62,930 bases of DNA from Desulfobacterales bacterium (GTDB taxonomy: Bacteria; Desulfobacterota; Desulfobacteria; Desulfobacterales; Desulfosalsimonadaceae): NCBI GenBank assembly GCA_018335195.1, contig JAGXKN010000018.1, positions 1-62,930 on the forward strand. The letters are read 5' to 3'. This document shows, piece after piece, positions 8,985 to 16,558 of the stretch. The number at the start of each line of letters is the position of its first letter. Position 1 is the first letter of the stretch. Position numbers and translations under genes: made by a program. Below the pieces are notes generated by a model. It did not search any database, was not told the origin of the DNA, and saw nothing but the letters and a program-made list of their open reading frames with translations.

Positions 8985-10481
8985 ATGCTGAAGGTGGAAC
9001 AGTATGAATTCATTCGTTCCGGTTACAGGGTCTACGGACTTTCAATATCGGAGCTGTCCAGGCGAACCGGTCATTCAAGAAACACCATCCGCAAATTGTT
9101 AAACAACGAATACACAGGCTATTCTGCAAGAAGTCATCAGCCGTTCCCGGCACTGGAGCCTTATATTGATATTATAAACTCCTGGCTGGAAAAGGACAAG
9201 GAGCAACACAGAAAACAAAAGCATACAGCCAGAAGGATTTATACCCGGCTGGTCCGGGAACACGGTTTTGAAGGCGCCGAGTCCACCGTGCGCAGATATG
9301 TCCGCCTGGTCAGGGGCAAGTACGGCATGGATCCAAACAAAGCATATATCCCGGCAGATCCGGATGCCGGCCTGGAAGCCGAGGTGGACTGGGGCGAGTT
9401 CAGCGCTGTTATTGGCGGCAGGACCCGCAGGCTTAAGCTCTTTTGCATGCGCTCGAAGTACTCGGGCAAATGCTTTGTCCGGGCTTATCCCGTGGAGCGG
9501 CAGCAGGCGCTGTTTGATGCCCATATTCATGCTTTTGCTTTCTTCAACGGCGTGTTCCGCCGTCTGATCTATGACAATATGACTCCGGCTGTGCAAAAGG
9601 TGCTCCACGGCCAAAAACGGGTGGAGCAGGACAGCTTTACCCGGTTCCGAGCTTATTACTCCTTTGAGGCCGTGTTCTGCAACCCCGGCCAGGGCCATGA
9701 AAAAGGCGGTGTCGAGGGCCTGGTCGGATTTGCCAGAAGAAATTTTCTTGTGCCCGTGCCCCGGGTGCACACACTTGAAGAGTTAAACCGGCACCTGCTT
9801 GAAGAATGCATGGCCTATGGCAATCACACTATATCCGGCCGCCAAAATACCGTAAACGAGCGGTTTGAACATGAAAAAGAGCATCTGATTGATCTGCCTC
9901 AAGTCCCTTATGCCAATGAAATGCCGCTTGGCGGCAAGGCGGATCACTACAGCACCGTGGTTCTGGATAAAAACCGCTACTCGGTGCCGACCCGCTATGC
10001 CGGCTTCCGGGTCCGGGCTCTGCTCGGCGTGGATACGGTGACAATCTATCACAGCGGCCGCAAAATCGCAGAGCACCCTCGTGCATACGGCAACAACAAG
10101 TGGATCCTGGAGCCGGACCATTACCTGGATCTGCTCCACCGGCGGCCGGCTGCCTTTGCCACCGCCAAGCCGATCCGGCAGTGGCGCAACCATTGGCCTG
10201 AAAATCATGAACACCTGCTGGAGCGGTTTAAATCCGCTCAGGGCACCAGCAAGGGGACCCGGGACTTTATTGAGGTGCTCATGCTTTACCGGGAGCTTGG
10301 ACCCGCAGAAGTCGAATCGGCTGTGGAGCGGGCGCTTGCCTCGGGCGTGAGCTCGGCGGATGCGGTAAAGCATCTGGCAAGAGCTCCTGCAGCAGAATAT
10401 TTGCCGGAGCGGCTCCGATCCTGGCCGAGCCTGCCGCAGGCCGACGTATCGATATACAGCCGGCTGGGAGGTGTGGCATGA
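8985..10481 (+). CDS. istA: IS21-family transposase IstA
   Basis: 498 residues. The N-terminal helix-turn-helix (LSISELSRRTGHSRNTIRKLL, residues 19-39) binds the element ends. The rve/DDE integrase core follows with the first aspartate in AEVDWGEF (about residue 135), the second in LIYDNMTP (about 199) and the glutamate in EKGGVEGLVGFARR (about 245), so the catalytic triad is complete. A Mu-type C-terminal beta domain follows (YSVPTRYAGFRVRALLG). The ATG at 8985 follows GGAGGAAAGGAGGA. Its stop overlaps the istB start (GGCATGAA), as usual in this family. Confidence 0.95.
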   Translation: MLKVEQYEFIRSGYRVYGLSISELSRRTGHSRNTIRKLLNNEYTGYSARSHQPFPALEPYIDIINSWLEKDKEQHRKQKHTARRIYTRLVREHGFEGAESTVRRYVRLVRGKYGMDPNKAYIPADPDAGLEAEVDWGEFSAVIGGRTRRLKLFCMRSKYSGKCFVRAYPVERQQALFDAHIHAFAFFNGVFRRLIYDNMTPAVQKVLHGQKRVEQDSFTRFRAYYSFEAVFCNPGQGHEKGGVEGLVGFARRNFLVPVPRVHTLEELNRHLLEECMAYGNHTISGRQNTVNERFEHEKEHLIDLPQVPYANEMPLGGKADHYSTVVLDKNRYSVPTRYAGFRVRALLGVDTVTIYHSGRKIAEHPRAYGNNKWILEPDHYLDLLHRRPAAFATAKPIRQWRNHWPENHEHLLERFKSAQGTSKGTRDFIEVLMLYRELGPAEVESAVERALASGVSSADAVKHLARAPAAEYLPERLRSWPSLPQADVSIYSRLGGVA

Positions 10482-11236
10482 ATACAGCCGTTGACGTCAA
10501 TTTAAAAGAGAATCTAAAGAGCCTGAAGCTCCCGCACATGGCAGGCGAGCTTGACAGCGCCCTGCGGCAGGCCAGGGATGCCGGCCAGGATTATGCCGAT
10601 TTTTTGCTCCAGCTCACAGAGCATGAGATCCGGATCCGGTCCGAGAACCGGCTGAAGCGAAGGCTTAAGGAGGCCCGGTTCCCGCTTTTAAAAACCATGG
10701 AGGATTTTGACTTCTCCGCAGCCCCGGATCTGGACAGGCGCCTTATCCGGCATATCTGCACCAATGAATATGTCAAAGAGCGCAAAAACGTGATCTTTAT
10801 GGGCAAAAGCGGCACCGGCAAAACTCATCTGGCTACAGCCCTCGGCGTTGAGGCCTGCCGCCAGGGCATCCGAACCCGGTTTGCTTCTGCCTGTGGACTG
10901 GCCAATGAACTGATCGAGGCCAGGCACGAAAAGGATCTGCAGCGGGCTCTGAAGCGGTACGCCAGCTACGGGCTTCTGATCCTGGATGAACTGGGCTACA
11001 TCCCGTTCTCCAAAGAAGGGGCCGAGCTTTTGTTCCAGGTCCTGGCCGAGCGCCATGAGAAAGGTTCGGTGATTATCACCACCAACCTGGGCTTTGCCGA
11101 CTGGACCGAAGTCTTTGGAGATGCCAACCTCACCGCAGCCTTATTGGACCGGTTGACCCACAGGGCGCATATTATTGAATGCACCTGGGAGAGCTACCGG
11201 CTACAGGAGACAATGAAAAACAGGCAAAAAGCCTGA
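10478..11236 (+). CDS. istB: IS21-family helper ATPase IstB
   Basis: 252 residues, a DnaC-like AAA+ ATPase that selects the target and activates IstA. Walker A is GKSGTGKTHLA (about residue 110), Walker B is LLILDELGYIPF (about 168), and the sensor region is SVIITTNLGFADW. The N-terminal KLPHMAGELDSALRQARD helices are the usual IstA-contact region. Start overlaps the istA stop by four bases (ATGA), implying translational coupling. Length and motifs are normal. Confidence 0.95.
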   Translation: MNTAVDVNLKENLKSLKLPHMAGELDSALRQARDAGQDYADFLLQLTEHEIRIRSENRLKRRLKEARFPLLKTMEDFDFSAAPDLDRRLIRHICTNEYVKERKNVIFMGKSGTGKTHLATALGVEACRQGIRTRFASACGLANELIEARHEKDLQRALKRYASYGLLILDELGYIPFSKEGAELLFQVLAERHEKGSVIITTNLGFADWTEVFGDANLTAALLDRLTHRAHIIECTWESYRLQETMKNRQKA

Positions 11237-11278
11237 TCCGGCAGGCGTCCCCGGCCGGCCGGGGACGCCTGCCGGATC
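11235..11278 (+). terminator. 44-bp perfect palindrome after istB
   Basis: GATCCGGCAGGCGTCCCC, then GGCCGGCC, then the exact complement back to GATC: a perfect 44-base palindrome that begins at the istB stop and is followed by TTAAAAACTT. It should fold into a very stable hairpin and probably ends istA/istB transcription, or blocks outside transcription. Confidence 0.65.
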
Positions 11279-11295
11279 TTAAAAACTTAATCCGG

Positions 11296-11343
11296 GGGTG
11301 GTCAATTTTGCGTTATCACACCTGGTCAATTTTGGGTTGTCAC
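11296..11343. repeat. IS21 right-end repeats
   Basis: Copies at 11296-11318 (GGTGGTCAATTTTGCGTTAT) and 11321-11343 (CTGGTCAATTTTGGGTTGTC) are inverted relative to the left-end repeats. Confidence 0.75.
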
Positions 11344-11403
11344 AACGATTGTGTAGCATTAAATAATATCCCAATCTGGCCCAAAAAGTAAAAGAGTGAT
11401 TAG

Positions 11404-11804
11404 ATGGCGATACCATCCAAACGATTATACAGCCGTTCGAAAATATGGATTGAGGATGCCGAGGGCAAAGTGGTGTTCGGCTCCGGAAGGCTGCGGATTT
11501 TAAAGGCGATCCAAAAAACCGGTTCCATCCATGCCGCGGCCAAGGAGTTGAAAATGGGCTACAGGGCGGTATGGGCAAGAATTCATGCCACTGAAAAACG
11601 GCTGGGCATCCAGTTGCTGGAAAAACAAATCGGGGGGGCGCAGGCGGCGGCTCCCGACTGACCCCGGTTGCCGAAAAACTTCTCCATACCTTTACACATC
11701 TGGAGCGGGAACTTGAAGAGGAAACCGATGCCCGGTTTCAGAAGCTTGAAAACATATTGAATATCGAAATCTCGGGCGCCAGTTCAACAGGGACGGATCA
11801 TTGA
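11404..11804 (+). pseudogene. ModE-like winged-helix regulator, frameshifted in a G7 run
   Basis: Residues 1-80 match the N-terminal DNA-binding domain of ModE, the molybdate-responsive repressor: a VVFGSGRLRILKAIQKTGSI start, then the helix-turn-helix IHAAAKELKMGYRAVWARI, then LEKQIGG. The frame then meets a run of seven G at 11641-11647 and stops at 11661. Shifting one base restores GAGGGSRLTPVAEKLLHTF and a natural C-terminus ending at 11804, as in intact family members (LLEKQVGGxGGGxxxLTP). The full protein would be about 133 residues with no molybdate-binding domains. The restored end overlaps the 3' end of the formate dehydrogenase gene by about 20 bp, a plausible regulatory partner. 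Cause: mutation, slippage or sequencing error. Confidence 0.75.
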
Positions 11805-14692
11805 TAAATAATTGCCAAATCCGGTTTTGGCGTTAAATCCGGCTACATTGCCCTTCTGCAGCCCACTGCGTTGTTTTTGCAGATAAAATCCCTCGATGTC
11901 CATGCCCAGCTGAATAAACCAATCTGCATCAAACCGGCACATATGATTCTCGATAAATTGCAATGTTGCGGGATCACTATTTGCCCGTTTGTTTGCAAGA
12001 CCCTCAAAATTCCATACTCCCCAGGAAATGAGAAAATTCATGGTGTCCGTAATTTTTCGCAATCGAACATGGCATGCATCAATATAGGCATTCGGGACAA
12101 ATCTGGAGGCGACCTTTATTGTTTCATGCTGGGAAATACCCAGCCGCTGGGCATCGGCGAAGGAAATATCCGCGGTTTCCTCCCCCAGCAGATCGTTTAA
12201 GCCTTCGCACCGGCCGGTCTGGGTCCGGGTGTGATAATGGCAGAGGCGTCTGCCGGTGCTGAGCACCAGGGGATAATCCCCATCCGGCACTTCGGCAGGG
12301 GGCGTCCAGTCTGCGGGGCTGAACCGGCCCAGGCCGCAGGCAAATTCCCCGGCCCCGTGCAGAACGCAGGTACCCGGATGATCCTGGCTCGGACACGGCC
12401 ACTGTAGACCGTCCTGCTCGATGCGATGGTACTTGATGCCGGCAAAATTCGGCGCCAACACGGAAATTTCATCATCCCAGATTTCTCTGGCGCTTGCCGA
12501 CGGCCATTTATGGTCGAACCGTCTGGCGACTTCCCGGAATATCCACCAATTGGGATGCGCGGCACCCGGCGACGGGCTGGCGGTGCACACGCCGTTGACC
12601 CGGCGCTCGCTGTTGTTGAAGGTGCGGTCATTTTCGCTCCAGGCCGCGGCCGGCAGGATCACATCTGCATACCGGGTGGTTTCGGTTTCAAAAATATCCT
12701 GGCAGACCACGAACTCGGCGGATTCCAATTCATGGGCCACCTTGTGCATGTCCGGCTCGGTATTGGCCAGGTTTTCCCCGAAGATGTAAAATCCCCTGAC
12801 CCGCTGACTGGGCAGCGCCTCCATCATCTGCGGGATCATCATGCCGGGTTTTTCCGACATGCCACTGACCCCCCAGGCCTGTTCAAACTTTTGCCGCACC
12901 TTTGGATCATCGACGCGCTGATAGCCCGGATAGACATTGGGCAGGGCCGCCAGTTCGCATGCCCCCTGGACGTTGTTCTGGCCCCTGAGGGGATTGACCC
13001 CGCCGCATTCCATACCCACGCTGCCCAGCAGCATCTGGAGGTTGGCAATGGACATGACGTTGTTTTTCCCGCAGGTATGTTCGGTAATACCCAGGGTATA
13101 GCAGAGCATGACCGGTTTTACCGCGGCCAGCTCCCGGGCTGTCTGCCTGAGGGTTTCCGCATCAATGCCGCAGATCTCGGCCGCCTGCTCCGGGCGATAT
13201 TCGGCCACTTTTTCTTTCAGATCTGCAAAACCGGTGCAGCAGGAGGACACGAAATCATGATCATAGAGATCCTCTTTGATAAGCACGTGCATGATGGCAT
13301 GTAAAAGTGCGAGGTCGCTTCCCACCCGAAGGGGCAGATGCCGGGTGGCAAAGTCCACCAGGCGATGCCGCCGGGGGTCGACCACAATGAGCCCGGCGCC
13401 GTTTTGCACCGCGTTTTTGACAAAGGTGGCGGCCACGGGGTGGGCCTCGGTCATGTTGGAACCGATCACCAGAAACATTTTGGCGCGGGCGAATTCGGAA
13501 AACGAATTGGTCATGGCACCCGAGCCGAACGTGGCTGCCAGCCCGGCGACCGTGGAGGCGTGTCAGGTGCGAGCGCAATGATCGATATTGTTGGTTTTGA
13601 AAACCGCCCGGAAAAGCTTCTGCATTTGGTGGGAGTCTTCGTTGATGCTTCTGGCGCAGCTCACGCCGGCCACTGCATCCGGGCCGTCCTCGGCGATGAT
13701 CTGTCTGAACTTGTCCGCCACGAGTTTTAAGGCCTCATCCCACGTGGCTTTCCGGAACTGGCCGTTTTCCTTTATCAGGGGAGCGGTCAGCCGCTTGTCC
13801 GAGTATATGAAATCATATCCAAATCGCCCTTTAACGCACAGGCGCCCATTATTGGGCGCCCCGTCTTCTACGCCTATCACCTTGACAATGCGCTGGTCTT
13901 TTACGTGCAGGTTCAACTGGCAACCCACGCCGCAGTAGGGACAGGAGGTGCGAATGACTTCGGTGTTCCAGGGCCGCCAATGGTACCGGGACTTTTTCTC
14001 CACCAATGCGCCCAGCGGGCAGACCTGCACGCATTCCCCGCAGAAAACGCAGTCCGATTCCTTTAGTGGCATGTCCCCGGCGGCCACGATTTTGCTTTCC
14101 TTGCCGCGGTAGCCGAAGCTGATGGGCTGATTGACCTGGATTTCATTGCAGGCCTGAACACATCTGCCGCAGAGAATGCAGCGCGAAAAATCCCGGATGA
14201 TCAGCGGGTTGACAGTTTCCATGGGATAATCCACAGGCCTTCGGCTATATTTGCCGCCCTCCACCTGATAATGGTAGTCCAGCGCCTGCAGACGGCAGTC
14301 GCCCAGCCCGGGCACAGCTCTGCCTCCTGCTCATCTGCCAGGGCGTTTGCCTGAAAAGCGCTCCAGTGCTTTTGCCCGGATGAGCCGATGGCGCAATTGT
14401 GATTGCCCGTGGCCAGCAGCAGGGCCAGGGTCTCTTTTCTTGAGGCGATCACCTTCGGCGATTCCGTCCAGATGACCATGGCGTTTTCCGCAGGCGTGCT
14501 GCAAGCGGTCACCAGGCTGGGCCGGCCTTCGATCGCCACCACGCAGATGCGGCAGGTTCCCGTGGGTGCAGCCCCTTTGAGATATCACAGCGATGGTATC
14601 TGGATATGATTTTCTTCGGCTGCCTCGAAAATCGTCTGGCCGGGGGTAAAGCCGCAGGCCTTCCCGTTGATGGTGATGCAGTGGTTTTCCAT
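11784..14692 (-). CDS. fdhA: Selenocysteine formate dehydrogenase alpha subunit, interrupted near the N-terminus
   Basis: Oxidises formate (or reduces CO2) at a Mo/W-bis-pterin site. From the ATG at 14692 the domains are a [2Fe-2S] ferredoxin domain, two [4Fe-4S] motifs (CILCGRCVQAC and CVFCGECVQVCPLG), the [4Fe-4S] of the catalytic domain (CPYCGVGC), then the pterin domains ending at 11784. At 13563-13565 an in-frame TGA gives DHCART-U-HASTVAGLAATFGSG, the exact selenocysteine site of formate dehydrogenases. Two further problems lie upstream: a TGA at 14585-14587 where a cluster cysteine is expected, and a one-base frameshift near 14310 (ELCPG to LGDCRLQAL). The stretch from 14315 down is otherwise intact. 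The full protein would be about 970 residues. No beta subunit adjoins; a ModE-like gene faces it. Confidence 0.88.
13520..13565 (-). promoter_or_regulatory. Selenocysteine UGA and SECIS-like hairpin
   Basis: The UGA at 13565-13563 is followed by CACGCCTCCACGGTCGCC, then GGGCT, then GGCAGCCACG. GTCGCC can pair with GGCAGC around a GGGCU loop about 20 bases after the UGA, much like the SECIS of E. coli fdhF with its GGUCU loop. SelB would bind here. Fold judged by eye. Confidence 0.7.
14585..14587 (-). other. Second in-frame UGA in the [2Fe-2S] domain
   Basis: Codon 36 from the ATG at 14692 reads TGA in HIQIPSL-(TGA)-YLKGAAPTGTCRICV. Homologous ferredoxin domains have cysteine here (IPTLCY), the first ligand of the [2Fe-2S] cluster. 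It is either a TGC-to-TGA nonsense change or a second selenocysteine. No convincing SECIS hairpin is visible downstream, so a lesion is the safer reading. Confidence 0.6.
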
Positions 14693-15159
14693 GAAATGCC
14701 TTTCCTGAACCCGTCTGTTCCATCTGAATTGTAAAAATCATATTGACACGCCTAAATTTCAGGCCCTGCACTGCAACAGTGGTAAAGTTGGATTTACCAT
14801 GCGGATTTCGTTGTATCAATATTGTCATAACGTAACAATGGCTATTCGCTGGTCCCCCTCTCTGTCTATGATGTTTGGACACGCGCCGTTGAATGCCGGA
14901 TTGAAACCCTGGAAAACAGCGAATTTGATTTTATTCCGAAATAAGGCTATGGTGCATTTGTCCGGCTTCCTTTCTTTTTCTTTGTATTGTTTGGTGCAAA
15001 CAAAGTCTCAAGGAAAGTAAAATCAGGTAATACTAATTATAATTTCAGGATGTTATGCTTCAACGCATTTCACCTCTCCCTCCGAAAGCGGAGTTATGAT
15101 AAAAGCACACGGCCGATACTTTGTCCGAACGCCCGCTGTGAGGATTATAAGGAGTTCGG
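14693..15159. other. Intergenic region, 467 bases
   Basis: Lies between the divergent formate dehydrogenase and QueG-like genes, so it should hold both promoters. A short CTCCG-AAAG-CGGAG hairpin lies at about 15079-15093. I see no gene, riboswitch or long repeat. Confidence 0.3.
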
Positions 15160-16035
15160 ATGAACGATAAAACAACAGGAAGAGATATTGAAGCCATTCT
15201 CGAAGATTTTATCTCCCGGGACCCTGCAAACACCCTCAAAAACGAGGTAAATGAAAAGGCTTTTGACAAGCCATTGGTGGGATTTGCAAGTGGTGACGAT
15301 CCGATTTTCGAAGAATACAAGGATCACGTGGGGCCTTTTTACATGACCCCCTGGGAAATTTTCGCACTCACGTACAACGACCTGGAAATCAAGCCGGATG
15401 AGTTGACCGTGATCAGTTACATTCTTCCCCAGACTACAGCTACAAAGAAAGACAACAGGAAGGAAAATTTCTACCCCTCGGAACGCTGGGCGCGTGCGCG
15501 AATTTTTGGCGAAGAGACCAATACGGCCTTACGCCGGCATATCGTTGAAAGTCTAAAAGCAAAAAGCATTCGCGCAGTAGCCCCCGCGCTGACCCCTCAA
15601 TTCAATGTACGGATATCCCCCGAATACGGCTTTTCCTCTACATGGTCGGAACGCCATGCAGCTTATGCAGCCGGATTGGGGACTTTCGGGTTGTGCGACG
15701 GTTTGATAACACCCCTGGGAAAAGCCATGCGCACCGGATCAGTCGTGGCTCAAATGCATATCCCCGCCACCTCGCGCCCGTATACAGATCATCGGGCATA
15801 CTGTCTCTATTTTGCAGAGGGTACCTGTAAAAAATGCATTTCCAGATGTCCTGCGGGAGCCATCAGCGAATCCGGAAAAAACAAGCAGATCTGTAAAGAC
15901 CACCTGTTTCCTGTCACCAGCAGCTATGTTAAGCAAAATTTCGGATTTGACGGCTACGGGTGCGGCCTCTGCCAAACCGGTGTTCCCTGTGAATCAGGCA
16001 TACCACCCGGCAAGAACGGCCGATCTGATTCCTGA
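15160..16035 (+). CDS. QueG-like double-cluster Fe-S protein
   Basis: 291 residues, ATG at 15160 with AAGGAG eight bases before it. The C-terminal half carries a ferredoxin-type pair of cluster motifs: CLYFAEGTCKKCISRCPAGAI at about 225-245, then a CKDHLF residue and GCGLCQTGVPCESGIP near the end. The central region (AAYAAGLGTFGLCDGLITPLGKAMR) matches the epoxyqueuosine reductase/COG1600 group. True QueG is longer and has HEAT repeats, which are missing here, so this is better called an iron-sulfur reductase-like protein of unknown substrate. It is cytoplasmic and has no obvious operon partner. Confidence 0.7.
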   Translation: MNDKTTGRDIEAILEDFISRDPANTLKNEVNEKAFDKPLVGFASGDDPIFEEYKDHVGPFYMTPWEIFALTYNDLEIKPDELTVISYILPQTTATKKDNRKENFYPSERWARARIFGEETNTALRRHIVESLKAKSIRAVAPALTPQFNVRISPEYGFSSTWSERHAAYAAGLGTFGLCDGLITPLGKAMRTGSVVAQMHIPATSRPYTDHRAYCLYFAEGTCKKCISRCPAGAISESGKNKQICKDHLFPVTSSYVKQNFGFDGYGCGLCQTGVPCESGIPPGKNGRSDS

Positions 16036-16049
16036 TTCACCCGGGATTC

Positions 16050-16464
16050 CTATACATGGCAAAAAGGGGGCACTACAGCCATGCCCCGACAATCGTCCGG
16101 ATTTTTCTCCGGTGACCCGTGTGACGTCAAAAACATCGGTGGCCTGTCGCCGTCGGAGTTGACCAGCCTGGATACCGCAGGGTCCCGGGTGTAGAACACG
16201 TCGCCAAGGAAAGCAAAGCAAGGCTGATATTCCGGCGGCATTATGCGGAAGTGATTGGCCATGCCCTGACTTTTCTGCGAATACGCATCCCGGCAACTGT
16301 GCTTTTGAACGGTTCTTTCCGGCATCGCCTTGTTTTTCCCCGGCCCGGCCCGGCCGTGGGCCGATGACGGAATCAAGGGCGTTGAAGTCTGCAAGAGATT
16401 GATTCGCAAAGAGGCAGGTCAGTAACAGGAAACAAATCCCGAAAGCATATCCAGTCTTTAACAA
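16050..16464 (-). pseudogene. Small secreted protein, apparently frameshifted
   Basis: From a TTG at 16464 the minus strand encodes a good signal peptide (LLKTGYAFGICFLLLTC then LFANQSLADF). Near 16360 that frame becomes arginine/glycine-rich nonsense, while the next frame gives natural-looking protein (HFRIMPPEYQPCFAFLGDVF, then RLVNSDGDRPPMFLTSHG) ending at 16050. A single indel in the GC-rich GGGCCGGGCCGGGG stretch would join them into about 135 residues. Product unknown; possibly a periplasmic protein. The TTG start lacks a clear ribosome site. It is convergent with the QueG-like gene. Treat as tentative. Confidence 0.35.
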
Positions 16465-16558
16465 GTAGTTTACAAATCTTTGTGAACCAGCTATGCTTCA
16501 CGTTATGATTCCGGAATAAATGGAATGAAGGCAGTCCCAAAACAACGGGTGCTTGGTG

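Larger units (their letters stand above)
8871..11345 (+). mobile_element. IS21-family insertion sequence
   Basis: A complete-looking element of about 2.5 kb with istA and istB overlapping by four bases and multiple terminal repeats, the IS21 hallmark. Left repeats at 8871-8892 and 8904-8926 (GATAACCGAAAATTGACCACC type) are mirrored on the right at 11296-11318 and 11321-11343. The exact tips are uncertain; GATT on both sides would fit a 4-bp target duplication. It lies between the DUF169 gene and the ModE-like gene. Both ORFs are intact, so the element may be active. Confidence 0.85.

Noticed and set aside
12426-13304. Antisense frame over formate dehydrogenase
   Set aside because: Shadow of a well-supported gene.
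15075-15130. A third riboswitch like those at 27.8 and 36.0 kb
   Set aside because: A TTATGATAAAAGC stretch resembles the leader start, but the AAACC, tetraloop stem and GGGACG blocks are absent.
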